In this document: positions 47,218-55,983 of the stretch, one piece after another | Layout of the letters: each line of letters begins with the position of its first letter | Position numbering within the stretch: position 1 is the first letter of the stretch | Assembly: GCF_015277735.1 (NCBI RefSeq) | Contig: NZ_JADHDA010000001.1 | Coordinates: 602,762-666,761 of the forward strand | Direction: 5' to 3' | Source of the DNA: Psychrobacter sp. NG254 | Lineage (GTDB): Bacteria > Pseudomonadota > Gammaproteobacteria > Pseudomonadales > Moraxellaceae | DNA: 64,000 bases | Translations under genes and position numbers: made by a program | Notes under the pieces: model-generated | Databases searched by the model: none | Seen by the model: the letters and a program-made list of their open reading frames with translations, nothing else | Told to the model about the DNA's origin: nothing

Positions 47218-47865
47218 TCAGTTTTTTGGTGCATCAGGTTGCATCATAGGGTCGGCATTTGCAAAGGCTTTTAGGGTACGGCAATGCGTATCAATGTCGA
47301 CGATATTGGGATAGCCAGTCATGTTTACTTTGAACCGACGTGCGGAGGATACTTGTGGAATGAGGTAACAATCTGCGAGCGTAGGGCTGTCACCATAACA
47401 AAATTTTCCACGACCTTTATCTGCCGCTAAGCGTGTCTCTAAAGCAGCAAATCCTTCGCTGATCCAGCGGTTGCACCATACAATGACATCTTCCTCGTCT
47501 ACCGACAGCTTATTACGCAGGTACTGTAAGATGCGGCGATTATTAAGTGGATGGATGTCGCAACCAATCATGGCGCTCAGTGCACGTACATGCATGCGCC
47601 CAGCAGCATCTTTAGGTAATAATGCTTGCTCAGGATAAGCCTCTTCTAACCACTCCAAGATAGCTGGACTTTGGTATAATAGTAAGTCATCGGCTTGTAA
47701 TACTGGTACCAACCCTTGCGGATTAATGGCTTTAAAGGCAGCTTCTAACTGCTCATCCTGTGCCAAATTGATCGTGATATCATCATAATCTAAGCCTTTT
47801 AGATTCATGGCGATACGGGTGCGGTAAGAGGTGCTGCTACGAAAGTAGCCATAAAGTGTCATCAT
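47218..47865 (-). CDS. maiA: Maleylacetoacetate isomerase
   Basis: A 215-residue zeta-class glutathione transferase. The N-terminal glutathione site FRSSTSYRTRIAMNLKGLDY and NPQGLVPVL are typical of MaiA, as are YQSPAILEWLEEAYPEQALL and DIHPLNNRRILQYL. It isomerises maleylacetoacetate to fumarylacetoacetate with glutathione as cofactor, the penultimate step of tyrosine breakdown. It is divergent from the IclR gene and separated from fahA by an orphan TRAP gene and the VOC gene. AAGGAC lies upstream of two adjacent ATGs. Confidence 0.92.
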   Translation of the reverse strand: MMTLYGYFRSSTSYRTRIAMNLKGLDYDDITINLAQDEQLEAAFKAINPQGLVPVLQADDLLLYQSPAILEWLEEAYPEQALLPKDAAGRMHVRALSAMIGCDIHPLNNRRILQYLRNKLSVDEEDVIVWCNRWISEGFAALETRLAADKGRGKFCYGDSPTLADCYLIPQVSSARRFKVNMTGYPNIVDIDTHCRTLKAFANADPMMQPDAPKN

Positions 47866-47987
47866 TGTTCATGTCCTTGATATGTTTTATAAGATAAGTA
47901 GGATTAAGCAGAGATTGCACTTACTGATATTTGGCCGAATAAGCCACCACCCAAAAACTCTCTCAGCACACTAGAAACGAGCAAAAC

Positions 47988-48845
47988 ATGGCAGTCGCTA
48001 AAAATATTGTAGGTGGTTCCGCCATCAGTAAAAACCAAAGTGGTGTTCAGTCGCTTGAGATTGGGCTGTCGATACTAGATGTTTTGATCGATCATAATGC
48101 ACCTATGATGTTAAAAGATATTGCAGAAGCCATGCAAATGCATCCGGCGAAGTGTCATCGCTATTTGGTCAGCCTCATTCGTAAGAACTATGCGCGTCAG
48201 CTAGATGATGGTCGATATGGATTGGGAGATAGAATCAATGCATTGGCATCATTAGGGCATACTGGATTCAATCAAAACAATCTGTTGGCGCGTCTCACGC
48301 AAGTAGCTAATGAAATCAAGGACACCTTAAATTGCGGTGTACAAATCGCCAAATGGTTTAGTGAAGGCCCTATCATTATTCAGTCTGTTGAGCCAGACAG
48401 TCCGATTAGTATCATCACTCGAATCGGCTCACGTATGCCCTTAACCACATCGGCCACAGGGCAACTGTTTGCCAGCTATCAACCTGATGCAGTCATTCAG
48501 CCACTGGTGAAGGTTGAATGGCAACCGAGCAATATCGCAGCAGATATGGCCAAGAAGTGGCAAGATTTTGCTCAGCTGCAAGCCAAAATTCGTACTCAAG
48601 GCTATGCGACAGTGACGGGCGATATGCTCATGGGGATTAATGCTATTACGATACCCATGATATTGCCGCAGCTTGCCAATAGTGCTGCTAAACCATCCAC
48701 GAGTAGTGACAAAACTATTAGCGAAGCGCTACCACTAGAGTATGCCATCACTATCATTGGAACGACAGAGCAATTGCCAATGAGTGAGCAACACAATGTG
48801 GTAGAGAAAATACTAACGATAGCGAGGCGTTATCATATTGCCTAG
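47988..48845 (+). CDS. IclR-family regulator (HmgR-like candidate)
   Basis: A 285-residue regulator. The winged-helix region is about residues 20-80 (SLEIGLSILDVLIDHNAPMM, LKDIAEAMQMHPAKCHRYLV) and the effector-binding IclR domain follows (RLTQVANEIKDTLNCGVQIA, then MPLTTSATGQLFASY). In Pseudomonas putida the IclR protein HmgR represses hmgABC and responds to homogentisate. Being divergent from maiA within a tyrosine pathway cluster makes the same role likely here, but this is inference. A short polar insertion (SAAKPSTSSDKTISE) interrupts the C-terminal domain. Confidence 0.85.
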   Translation: MAVAKNIVGGSAISKNQSGVQSLEIGLSILDVLIDHNAPMMLKDIAEAMQMHPAKCHRYLVSLIRKNYARQLDDGRYGLGDRINALASLGHTGFNQNNLLARLTQVANEIKDTLNCGVQIAKWFSEGPIIIQSVEPDSPISIITRIGSRMPLTTSATGQLFASYQPDAVIQPLVKVEWQPSNIAADMAKKWQDFAQLQAKIRTQGYATVTGDMLMGINAITIPMILPQLANSAAKPSTSSDKTISEALPLEYAITIIGTTEQLPMSEQHNVVEKILTIARRYHIA

Positions 48846-48868
48846 CCAGTATGTGTTGCTATAAGCTA

Positions 48869-48886
48869 GGGTGTGTCTTCAATTCA
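48869..48886 (+). repeat. IS-like end, left side of the dctP interval
   Basis: GGGTGTGTCTTCAATTCA, preceded by CTA. It matches the arm GGGCGTGTCTTCA of the palindrome at 49989-50029 and the ends of the 182-bp element at 61333. It lies five bases beyond the dctP stop codon. Confidence 0.6.
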
Positions 48887-48890
48887 TGCT

Positions 48891-49946
48891 TTAAACCATG
48901 CAGGCGCTACTGGCCGCTTTTGCTTTTTTGTATACATTGTCAGCGTCTAGACCAGTCGCATTTACCTCATCTAGGTAATGCTGAGAGCCCTCCATTAATG
49001 GGCCTCTCCAATCTGGATCATTAAGTGGATCAGGGATATCAATCATAATATCGCCTTTTTCTTTGGCAGCGGCCATTGCTTTGGCATTGCTGACGTCAAA
49101 TACTTTAGAAATATGCGCTGCCAGCTCTGCGCCTGAATTGTCATCAATTACTTTCTTTAGGTCATCAGGCAAATTGTTATATTTCTCTTTATTCATACTG
49201 ATGACAAAGGTGGAGTTATAAAAAGGAATGTTGGTATGCGTGTTGATTAACTCGTCAAGGCGAAATGCTTGAATAGGTTGCCAAGTAAAGCTAAGCCCGT
49301 CAATGACACCGCGCTGCAGAGAGGTATAGGTATCACTGGCAGGTATGCCGACAGGTGCAGCGCCCGTCGCCTCAATAATGTGGCTAGCAACGGCAGAAGG
49401 TTGACGAATACGTAGGCCTTTCATATCGGCTGGCGTGCGAATCGGTTTATCAACGGTATGAAGCGCACCTTGTCCAGTGCCTATCAACGCGAGCAAGTGA
49501 GTGTCTTCGTACTCGTCTTTAATGACAGCGTCATCATATAGTTTATGAAGTATACAGCTCTGCTGCTGTGCGGTATTGGTGATGCCTGGCAACTCTACAA
49601 TTTGAGTCAAAGGAAAACGTCCTGCTGTATATCCTTGTGCTTGCATACCAATATCCACACTACCTTTAGCCGTAGCGTCATAGGTAGCACCTGGTTTGCT
49701 GAGCGTTGCAGAAGGGTAGATCTCAACCTTTAAGCGGCCTTTCGAATCTACTTCAATTTTCTTTGCCCATGGCTCCAATGCTTCGGTGTTTATGTTGTCA
49801 GTAGCAGTCATGAAATGCGAGAACCGCAATGTCGTCACTTTACCTGCATCTGTAGATGCGCCAGCTGCTTGGTCGTTATTGGAGCAGCCAGTCACTGCCA
49901 TCGTGGCAGCTAGAAGTATTCCTAGAGGGGGTTTTACTTTCATCAT
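48891..49946 (-). CDS. TRAP transporter substrate-binding lipoprotein (DctP family)
   Basis: A 351-residue DctP-type binding protein with a lipoprotein signal (GILLAATMAVTGCSNNDQ, Cys21). LRFSHFMTATDNINTEALEP, GRLKVEIYPSATLSKPGATY, GLRIRQPSAVASHIIEATGA and GVIDGLSFTWQP are family landmarks; the arginine in LRIRQP usually binds the substrate carboxylate. No dctQ or dctM membrane gene is in the window, so the protein lacks its permease partners here. The gene lies in the tyrosine catabolism region between the VOC gene and maiA and is bracketed by inverted repeats resembling IS ends. AAAGGA precedes two adjacent ATGs. Confidence 0.88.
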   Translation of the reverse strand: MMKVKPPLGILLAATMAVTGCSNNDQAAGASTDAGKVTTLRFSHFMTATDNINTEALEPWAKKIEVDSKGRLKVEIYPSATLSKPGATYDATAKGSVDIGMQAQGYTAGRFPLTQIVELPGITNTAQQQSCILHKLYDDAVIKDEYEDTHLLALIGTGQGALHTVDKPIRTPADMKGLRIRQPSAVASHIIEATGAAPVGIPASDTYTSLQRGVIDGLSFTWQPIQAFRLDELINTHTNIPFYNSTFVISMNKEKYNNLPDDLKKVIDDNSGAELAAHISKVFDVSNAKAMAAAKEKGDIMIDIPDPLNDPDWRGPLMEGSQHYLDEVNATGLDADNVYKKAKAASSACMV

Positions 49947-49988
49947 AGAGTCCTTTCATGATGGTTGGGTATTATTTGCTATCTTTTG

Positions 49989-50029
49989 TGACCTAGGGCG
50001 TGTCTTCAATGAAGACACGCCCTAGGTCA
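49989..50029. repeat. 41-bp perfect palindrome
   Basis: Two 20-base arms, TGACCTAGGGCGTGTCTTCA and its exact complement, around a single central A. It lies between the dctP ATG (49946) and the end of the VOC gene. The core GGGCGTGTCTTCA matches the ends of the MITE-like element at 61333-61514 and the single end at 48869. There is no T-run, so it is not a standard terminator, though the hairpin would be very stable. Confidence 0.9.
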
Positions 50030-50096
50030 TGTAGGCTTAAAGTGATGATTTATTGACCGTAGGGAGAAAAGGTAGCAAACAGAAAGATAGAGAAAT

Positions 50097-50672
50097 TTAC
50101 TCGCCGACAGGCGCGATTTCCCTTGCTTCAGCCAGCTCATCACTATGCAAAAACTGCGTATGTGCTGGGGCGCGTTTGGTACGAGACCACTCATCTAGCA
50201 TATCTTGCTTGATGGCGTCTGTAATCATCGAGACTTTATCTTCTGAGGTCGGGTCGTCATAGGTCAGCTCTAGACGATGACCATTAGGATCAAAGAAGTA
50301 AATCGAGTGAAAGATGCCATGATTGGTCACGCCAATGACATCAATGCCGCCTTTTTCCAAATGCTCTTTGGCAACGATTAATTCATCGCGGTCTTTGACC
50401 TTTAGTGCTAAATGCTGTACCCAGCTTGGGGTGTTTGGATCAAAGCCCATTTCAGGCTGGTTGGGTACTTCAAAGAAAGCCAAAACATTGCCACTGCCAG
50501 CGTTCAAGAAGACATGCATATATGGATCGAAGGCTTTGGTCGAAGGCACATGATCTTCTGCGAATGCCAAAATAAAATCCATGTTCAGGTGTTTTTTGTA
50601 CCATTCGACGGTTTCTTTGGCATCTTTGCAGCGATAAGCCACATGATGAATTTTCTCAATTTGAAAGCTCAT
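50097..50672 (-). CDS. VOC-superfamily metalloprotein of the tyrosine pathway
   Basis: A 191-residue protein with a paired beta-alpha-beta-beta-beta (glyoxalase/dioxygenase) fold and a 50-residue helical tail. Candidate metal ligands are H10 (KIHHVAYRC), E68 (LAFFEVPNQ), H87 (WVQHLALKV) and E135 (PNGHRLELTYD). These fit either a glyoxalase I-type site or a two-His-one-Glu iron site. The start at 50672 has AGGAG seven bases upstream. It is downstream of fahA in the same direction. Since no HmgA is present, it may carry out ring cleavage of homogentisate or an accessory isomerisation. That assignment is a hypothesis; the fold is secure. Confidence 0.82.
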   Translation of the reverse strand: MSFQIEKIHHVAYRCKDAKETVEWYKKHLNMDFILAFAEDHVPSTKAFDPYMHVFLNAGSGNVLAFFEVPNQPEMGFDPNTPSWVQHLALKVKDRDELIVAKEHLEKGGIDVIGVTNHGIFHSIYFFDPNGHRLELTYDDPTSEDKVSMITDAIKQDMLDEWSRTKRAPAHTQFLHSDELAEAREIAPVGE

Positions 50673-50846
50673 ATCAAACTCCTTTTGATAAGGCGTATCA
50701 CTCATTTGGCTTTATTCACATAACGATGAGTAGGTGAATACACTTGTCTTTCTATAAGCCTGCATGAGAATTTTCACGCCTATTTTGCTATTTCTTTGTC
50801 TGTGTTATTTTTTAAATACTATTTATTAGTCACTATTTTCCAAATG

Positions 50847-52148
50847 CTATTTGTCAAAATCAAAGCTAAGCGCTGGTAATACTTTGCCGCGTACTTCACC
50901 AAATCCAACACGGATGCCGTCTTTTTCGCTATAGCCTTTCATAATGACGGTGTCACCATCTTCTATAAAGCTGCGCGTCTCGCCACCATTTAGCGTGACG
51001 GGTTTGGTCGCATTCCAAGCAATCTCTAGCATCGAGCCATACGACTCTGGCGTTGGGCCTGAAATCGTACCTGAGCCCATCATGTCGCCGACTTCTACTT
51101 TACAGCCAGTAATGGTGTGGTGAGTAAGCTGCTGTGCCATTGACCAGTACATGTATTTAAAATTGGTGTCACAAATGACTGTCGCTGTTTCTGCATCTTT
51201 AGGTAGTAGCTCAACTGACAGATTGATATCAAAGCTGTTGTCGCTCGATTTTTCATTTAAATAAGCAAGGGGCTTGGGTTCTTGTGCTGGACAAGCTGTT
51301 TTAAACGGTGCCAATGCATCCATCGTGACAATCCAAGGGGAAACCTCAGAGGCAAAAGTCTTGGCATTGAATGGACCTAAAGGTACGTATTCCCACTTTT
51401 GGATATCTCGTGCTGACCAGTCATTGAGTAACACCATGCCAAAGATATGATCAGAGGCCTCATCTACGGCGATTGGTTGACCAATATGATTGCCTTTACC
51501 AACGACAAATGCAGTCTCTAGCTCAAAATCTAAACGCTTACAGGCTGAGAAGATAGGGCGGTCATCAGCATTGGGTTTTAGCTGACCGGATGGGCGTATT
51601 ACATCCGTGCCGCTCACGATAACGGTACTGGCGCGTCCGTTATAGCCGACAGGCATTTCAGTCCAGTTAGGCAATAGGGCGTTGTTTGGGTCACGGAACA
51701 TGGTACCAACGTTGGTGGCATGCTCTTTAGAAGAGTAGAAGTCGGTAAAGCCTGGGACTTGCACTGGCAAATGCATGGTGACGTCTGCTTGCTTAAATAG
51801 CGCCTTTTTTTGCAAGTCTACATTGTCACGTAAGGTAGCATTGTCGCTAGACAGCAGCGTTTGAATGGTTGTGCGTGCCTGCGTCCAATTATCTCGACCG
51901 GAATCAATAAAAGCATTCAGAGTAGATTGGTCAAAATAAGGGCCACCTTCCAAACTTAATAAGCCTTCAGTCTCTAGTACAGACAAATCAAGCACGTGCT
52001 CACCGATGGCAATGCCTGCACGGCGCTTGTTATCACTAGCAGCGTCTTTGCTTTCGCTAAAAATACCGTAAGGGAGATTGTGGATTGAAAAGTCAGAGTC
52101 CGTGGCGATATCGATAAAAGAGGTGAGGGTACTGTCAATCGTTGACAT
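50847..52148 (-). CDS. fahA: Fumarylacetoacetase
   Basis: A 433-residue metal-dependent hydrolase that splits fumarylacetoacetate into fumarate and acetoacetate, the last step of tyrosine degradation. The N-terminal SH3-like part has FSIHNLPYGIFSES. The catalytic part has TDFYSSKEHATNVGTMFRDP, LDFELETAFVVGKGN, SARDIQKWEYVPLGPFNAKT and GDMMGSGTISGPTPES, all fumarylacetoacetase landmarks. AAGGAG precedes the ATG. An imperfect inverted repeat upstream (52177-52214) may be its operator. The VOC gene follows in the same direction after 174 bases. Confidence 0.95.
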   Translation of the reverse strand: MSTIDSTLTSFIDIATDSDFSIHNLPYGIFSESKDAASDNKRRAGIAIGEHVLDLSVLETEGLLSLEGGPYFDQSTLNAFIDSGRDNWTQARTTIQTLLSSDNATLRDNVDLQKKALFKQADVTMHLPVQVPGFTDFYSSKEHATNVGTMFRDPNNALLPNWTEMPVGYNGRASTVIVSGTDVIRPSGQLKPNADDRPIFSACKRLDFELETAFVVGKGNHIGQPIAVDEASDHIFGMVLLNDWSARDIQKWEYVPLGPFNAKTFASEVSPWIVTMDALAPFKTACPAQEPKPLAYLNEKSSDNSFDINLSVELLPKDAETATVICDTNFKYMYWSMAQQLTHHTITGCKVEVGDMMGSGTISGPTPESYGSMLEIAWNATKPVTLNGGETRSFIEDGDTVIMKGYSEKDGIRVGFGEVRGKVLPALSFDFDK

Positions 52149-52176
52149 GATTTGCTCCTTGCTAATATAAATTGTG

Positions 52177-52214
52177 AATTACGTTATAATTAACTACTTA
52201 CGTATAATGTAATT
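52177..52214. promoter_or_regulatory. Inverted repeat upstream of fahA (operator candidate)
   Basis: AATTACGTTATA at 52177-52188 and TATAATGTAATT at 52203-52214 are complementary over 11 of 12 bases with a 14-base gap. It lies 29 bases before the fahA start and overlaps promoter-like TATAAT sequences. It could bind the IclR or LysR regulator of the cluster. Confidence 0.45.
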
Positions 52215-52310
52215 TATTGATATATCGATTGCAAGTTTTTTGTGCAATGTCTCGTGTGAAAAGGCTATGTTGAAAAGTTATTGACGTTTTTTTGATTAAA
52301 TGCCATGCAC

Positions 52311-52343
52311 AAAAAAAGGCCGAGCAATCGCTCAACCTTTTTC
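52311..52343 (-). terminator. Terminator after the aromatic aminotransferase gene
   Basis: On the minus strand AAAAAGGTTGAGC, a four-base loop, GCTCGGCCTTTTTTT with a G-T wobble and one mismatch. It lies 60 bases beyond the aminotransferase stop and upstream of fahA, so the two genes are separate units. Confidence 0.75.
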
Positions 52344-52402
52344 ATTCACGTTATCTCTTATCAAGTTACATATCAAGTAAGCTACTAAGTAAGCTGGCTC
52401 AA

Positions 52403-53599
52403 TCAGTCTTTTAGGACATCTGCCATGGCATTGGCCACATAATCGATGTTACTGGTGTTCAGGCCAGCCACACACATACGTGAGTTAGAGACCATATAAA
52501 CACCAAACTCACTTTGTAAGCGCTCGACTTGCTCAGGTGTGAGACCAGTGAAGCTAAACATACCGTTTTGGCGAGTGATGTAGTCAAAGTTACGGTTAGG
52601 GATTTTAGCTTCTAACACAGACTTTAGCTTTAGACGCATCGCTTTGATACGGTCGCGCATGGCATAAACTTCGCCAACCCATTGCTTATGTAGTGCTTCA
52701 TCGTTCATGACGATATCGACCACACGTCCACCATGTGATGGCGGGCTTGAATAGATACGGCGTACGGCCGCATTTAGCTGACCAAACACACGATCGGTTT
52801 CGTCTGCGGTTGGGCATACGACAGACAGACCGCCGACACGCTCGCCATATAGCGATAAGTTTTTAGAGAATGAGTTACTGACAAACAGTGGCAAGCCCAT
52901 ATCAACCGCTTTACGGATAGCATAAGCGTCGCTGTCCATGTCTTCGCCAAAACCTTGATAGGCGATATCCATGAATGGAATCAGTTCACGCGCTTGCACA
53001 ACGTTCAACACGGTATCCCATTGGTCTTGGGTCAAATCCATACCTGTTGGATTGTGACAGCAAGGGTGTAACAGAACCACGTCATCTTTGTTTAGGGTCT
53101 CAAAAAACGCAATCATCTCATCGAATTTGATGCCGCCAGTGGCTTTGTCGTAGTACGGGTATTTGCCCACTTCGACATCAGAGCCTTCAAAGATGGCAAT
53201 GTGATTGCCCCATGTCGGGTCACTTACATAGCATTTGGCGTGCGGAAACCATTCATTGATAAATTCAGCGCCGATTTTTAGTGCGCCAGACCCACCGATG
53301 GTTGCAATAGTAGCGACTAGGCCGTCTTTTAATACTTGTGCGTCTTTACCAAATAGTAGCTCCTGACAGCCTTTACGGTGTCCAGGCAAGCCTGCCATCG
53401 GTAAGTATGGACGCGGTGCGATAGGATCAGCAATACGCTCTTCGGCTGTTTTGACACAGTCGAGTACAGGCAATACGCCATTCTCATCATAATAAATACC
53501 AATACCTAAATTTACCTTGTTAGGATTGCTATCTGCTGAGTATTTTTCCATCAGACCTAAGATTGGATCACCAGCGTAATAATCGATACGTTCAAACAT
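52403..53599 (-). CDS. tyrB: Aromatic amino-acid aminotransferase
   Basis: A 398-residue class I PLP aminotransferase of the aspartate/tyrosine group. The start FERIDYYAGDPILGLMEKY is the usual family opening. HPCCHNPTGMDLT and FMDIAYQGFGEDMDSDAYAI are the substrate and PLP-binding stretches; the PLP lysine is in SNSFSKNLSLYGERVGGLS. RMCVAGLN near the end holds the substrate-binding arginine. In this cluster it most likely converts tyrosine to 4-hydroxyphenylpyruvate (PhhC role), though aspartate transamination cannot be excluded from sequence. It has its own terminator. A LysR gene lies upstream. Confidence 0.88.
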   Translation of the reverse strand: MFERIDYYAGDPILGLMEKYSADSNPNKVNLGIGIYYDENGVLPVLDCVKTAEERIADPIAPRPYLPMAGLPGHRKGCQELLFGKDAQVLKDGLVATIATIGGSGALKIGAEFINEWFPHAKCYVSDPTWGNHIAIFEGSDVEVGKYPYYDKATGGIKFDEMIAFFETLNKDDVVLLHPCCHNPTGMDLTQDQWDTVLNVVQARELIPFMDIAYQGFGEDMDSDAYAIRKAVDMGLPLFVSNSFSKNLSLYGERVGGLSVVCPTADETDRVFGQLNAAVRRIYSSPPSHGGRVVDIVMNDEALHKQWVGEVYAMRDRIKAMRLKLKSVLEAKIPNRNFDYITRQNGMFSFTGLTPEQVERLQSEFGVYMVSNSRMCVAGLNTSNIDYVANAMADVLKD

Positions 53600-53756
53600 G
53601 CCATTTCCTTATAAAAATATAAATCGAGCAGCCGAAAATCATAGAGCAAATCGCAGCTGAACTCAACACGAGAGTGAGTTATATGAGGCAATTAATAAAA
53701 TAAATCTCAAAATAGATTGTTTATCTACTTATCAAGCACATTTGAGGTGCTATACG

Positions 53757-54704
53757 TCATTTGGTAGACGATGATTCAGAGTGATGTAGGTCGTTATAAT
53801 GAGTCGCAAAATATGTTTGCAGAAACTGTTTAAAGGCAATCGTCGCCGGAGACAACGCCCGTGAGGCTCGCTGATAGATAAAGAACTGCCGCATTTTGAC
53901 CGGTTGTGTGAGCGGGCGCATCAGTAGGCCATTGGCACTGACCCAATCAATCACCTCAGGCATGTAGGGTAAGCATAAGGTAATGCCGAAACCTTGGCGC
54001 GTCATCTCAAGCGCGGTGGACATAAAGTTCACCTTATAGCGGGCTTGTTCGATATGAGCGGAGATAGCATCATCGAGCTCTGCGGTTACTTGCTCAAGGA
54101 ACGGGCCTTGTAAGGTAATCAGCGGCGTCTCTAATAAATCTTGCCAAGTAATTTCATCTCTTTCTGCCAGCGCATGATTGTCTGGCATAACCACGCAAAA
54201 TGGTAGCTGATACAACAAGTCAGCACCGATATCATCTTCTGTCTCCAAAAATCCAAGCTCAGTACCAACCCCTAAATCGACTTCGATATCTTGAATATGT
54301 TTGAGCAAATTCTCTGCTGAACAGTCCAATAGTGAGACGCCGATATTTGGATATTCTTTAGCGAACTGGGCGATGACGGCAGGCAGGGAGGACGCCGCGA
54401 ACTGAGAAACAGCCAAGCGCACCTGACCTTGGGCCAAGCTGGTCAAACTACTCGCTTCATTTTCAAACAGCTGCATCTCATTCAAGATGCGCCGCGCTTG
54501 TGGTAGTAGATGCCGTCCTACTGCTGACAAAGACAACTGGCGAGTGGTGCGATCAAACAGCACGATACCGAGGCCAGATTCTAGCTCTTTGATCAAACCG
54601 CTGACAGCAGATTGAGTCAAATACATCTGTTCGCTGGCACGAGTAAAACTGCCGTTGTCAGCGACTTTGATAAAGGCGGTCAATTGGCGAATGCTGATAT
54701 TCAT
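53757..54704 (-). CDS. LysR-family transcriptional regulator
   Basis: A 315-residue regulator started at the complement ATG at 54704, with AGG nine bases upstream. A further ATG at 54737 would add a hydrophobic leader that does not belong to the family. The helix-turn-helix is ISIRQLTAFIKVADNGSFTR, then QSAVSGLIKELES. The effector domain has LAQGQVRLAVSQFAASSLPA and ELDDAISAHIE. It is divergent from hpd and probably controls it and neighbouring tyrosine catabolism genes. The effector may be an aromatic keto acid, by inference. Confidence 0.88.
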   Translation of the reverse strand: MNISIRQLTAFIKVADNGSFTRASEQMYLTQSAVSGLIKELESGLGIVLFDRTTRQLSLSAVGRHLLPQARRILNEMQLFENEASSLTSLAQGQVRLAVSQFAASSLPAVIAQFAKEYPNIGVSLLDCSAENLLKHIQDIEVDLGVGTELGFLETEDDIGADLLYQLPFCVVMPDNHALAERDEITWQDLLETPLITLQGPFLEQVTAELDDAISAHIEQARYKVNFMSTALEMTRQGFGITLCLPYMPEVIDWVSANGLLMRPLTQPVKMRQFFIYQRASRALSPATIAFKQFLQTYFATHYNDLHHSESSSTK

Positions 54705-54882
54705 AAGTAAACCTGATAAATAAATCATAAAAAACAATTAGTCTTATAAATAAAGCTAATCTAATATAAATACAACGTCAACAATAAAGATTGATTATCA
54801 ATCGTTTTATAGACTTTTACTACTAATCGACTTTTACTACTAACCGACTTTTTACCACCAATTGAAATTAAGGATAATTACA
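54705..54882. promoter_or_regulatory. Control region of lysR / hpd with tandem repeats
   Basis: GACTTTTACTACTAATC (54812-54828), GACTTTTACTACTAACC (54829-54845) and a third, diverged copy GACTTTTTACCACCAATTG (54846-54864) stand in tandem just before the hpd ribosome site. Upstream is a perfect palindrome, GATTGA TTA TCAATC (54789-54803), of the dyad kind often bound by LysR proteins. The repeats lie where they would affect hpd leader or promoter function. Confidence 0.55.
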
Positions 54883-55983
54883 ATGGCAGATTTATTTGAC
54901 AACCCAATGGGACTAAATGGATTTGATTTCGTCGAGTTTGCCTCTCCGCAGCCTGATGCGGTCGACGCATTGTTTAAGCAACTTGGTTTTGCCCATGTCG
55001 CCAATCACCGTTCAAAAGACGTGGCGCTATATCGTCAAGGTGATATCAACCTTATCCTAAACCGCGAGCCAAAAAGCCCCGCCAGTTACTTTGTTGAAGA
55101 GCATGGCGCTGGTGCTTGTAGCATGGGTTTTCGTGTACACGATGCCAAAAAAGCATACGAGCGTGCTATAGAAATGGGCGCGCAGCCAGTAGATGTGCCA
55201 ACCGGCGTGATGGAGCTTAGATTGCCAGCGATCAAAGGCATCGGCGGCTCGCTAATCTATTTGATTGACCGTTATAAAGATGGTGAATCTATCTATGATG
55301 TCGACTTTGAGTTCTTTGCGGATATCGATAGAAACCCTGTCGGCTATGGCTTCAAAGTCATCGACCATTTAACCCATAACGTCTACCGCGGACGTATGGC
55401 GTACTGGGCAAAGTTCTATGAGCGCATCTTTAATTTCCGTGAAATCCGTTTCTTTGATATTAAGGGTGAGTATACAGGATTGACCAGTAAAGCCATGACA
55501 GCACCTGATGGCAAAATCCGTATTCCATTGAATGAAGAAGCCAAGCAAGGCGGTGGACAGATCGAAGAGTACCTAATGCACTTTAATGGTGAAGGTATTC
55601 AGCACATTGCTCTGGCCAGTGATGACTTGTTTGCCAGTATCGATAAGCTAAAAGCGGCTGGTATTCCGTTGATGACTGCACCAAATGCTGCTTACTATGA
55701 CATGCTGAGCGAGCGCTTACCGAACCATGGTGAAAATGTGGCTGAATTGCAGATGCGCGGTATCTTATTAGATGGCACGACAGAAGGCGGTGCACCGCGT
55801 CTGCTACTACAGATTTTCTCTGAAACCATTTTGGGTAGCCCAGTGTTCTTTGAGTTTATTCAGCGTAAAGGCGATTACGCAGACGGTTTTGGTGAAGGTA
55901 ACTTTAAAGCATTGTTTGAATCGATAGAGCGCGACCAAGTACGTCGCGGCACGGTCGGTCAGCCAGAGACTGAAACGCTATAA
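54883..55983 (+). CDS. hpd: 4-hydroxyphenylpyruvate dioxygenase
   Basis: A 366-residue iron enzyme of the VOC superfamily that turns 4-hydroxyphenylpyruvate into homogentisate. The N-terminus [20 protein letters not shown], the metal-ligand histidines in [11 protein letters not shown] and [11 protein letters not shown], and the glutamate in [12 protein letters not shown] are all present. The start at 54883 has AAGGA upstream; seven extra residues from 54862 would fall inside the tandem repeats. It opens the plus-strand run hpd, phhA, phhB, nhaC-like. Also called hppD. Confidence 0.95.
   Translation: MADLFDNPMGLNGFDFVEFASPQPDAVDALFKQLGFAHVANHRSKDVALYRQGDINLILNREPKSPASYFVEEHGAGACSMGFRVHDAKKAYERAIEMGAQPVDVPTGVMELRLPAIKGIGGSLIYLIDRYKDGESIYDVDFEFFADIDRNPVGYGFKVIDHLTHNVYRGRMAYWAKFYERIFNFREIRFFDIKGEYTGLTSKAMTAPDGKIRIPLNEEAKQGGGQIEEYLMHFNGEGIQHIALASDDLFASIDKLKAAGIPLMTAPNAAYYDMLSERLPNHGENVAELQMRGILLDGTTEGGAPRLLLQIFSETILGSPVFFEFIQRKGDYADGFGEGNFKALFESIERDQVRRGTVGQPETETL

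Noticed and set aside
48869..50022. dctP interval considered as a complete insertion sequence
   Set aside because: It contains no transposase; only a TRAP binding-protein gene is present. It is reported as a possible passenger or remnant, not an IS.
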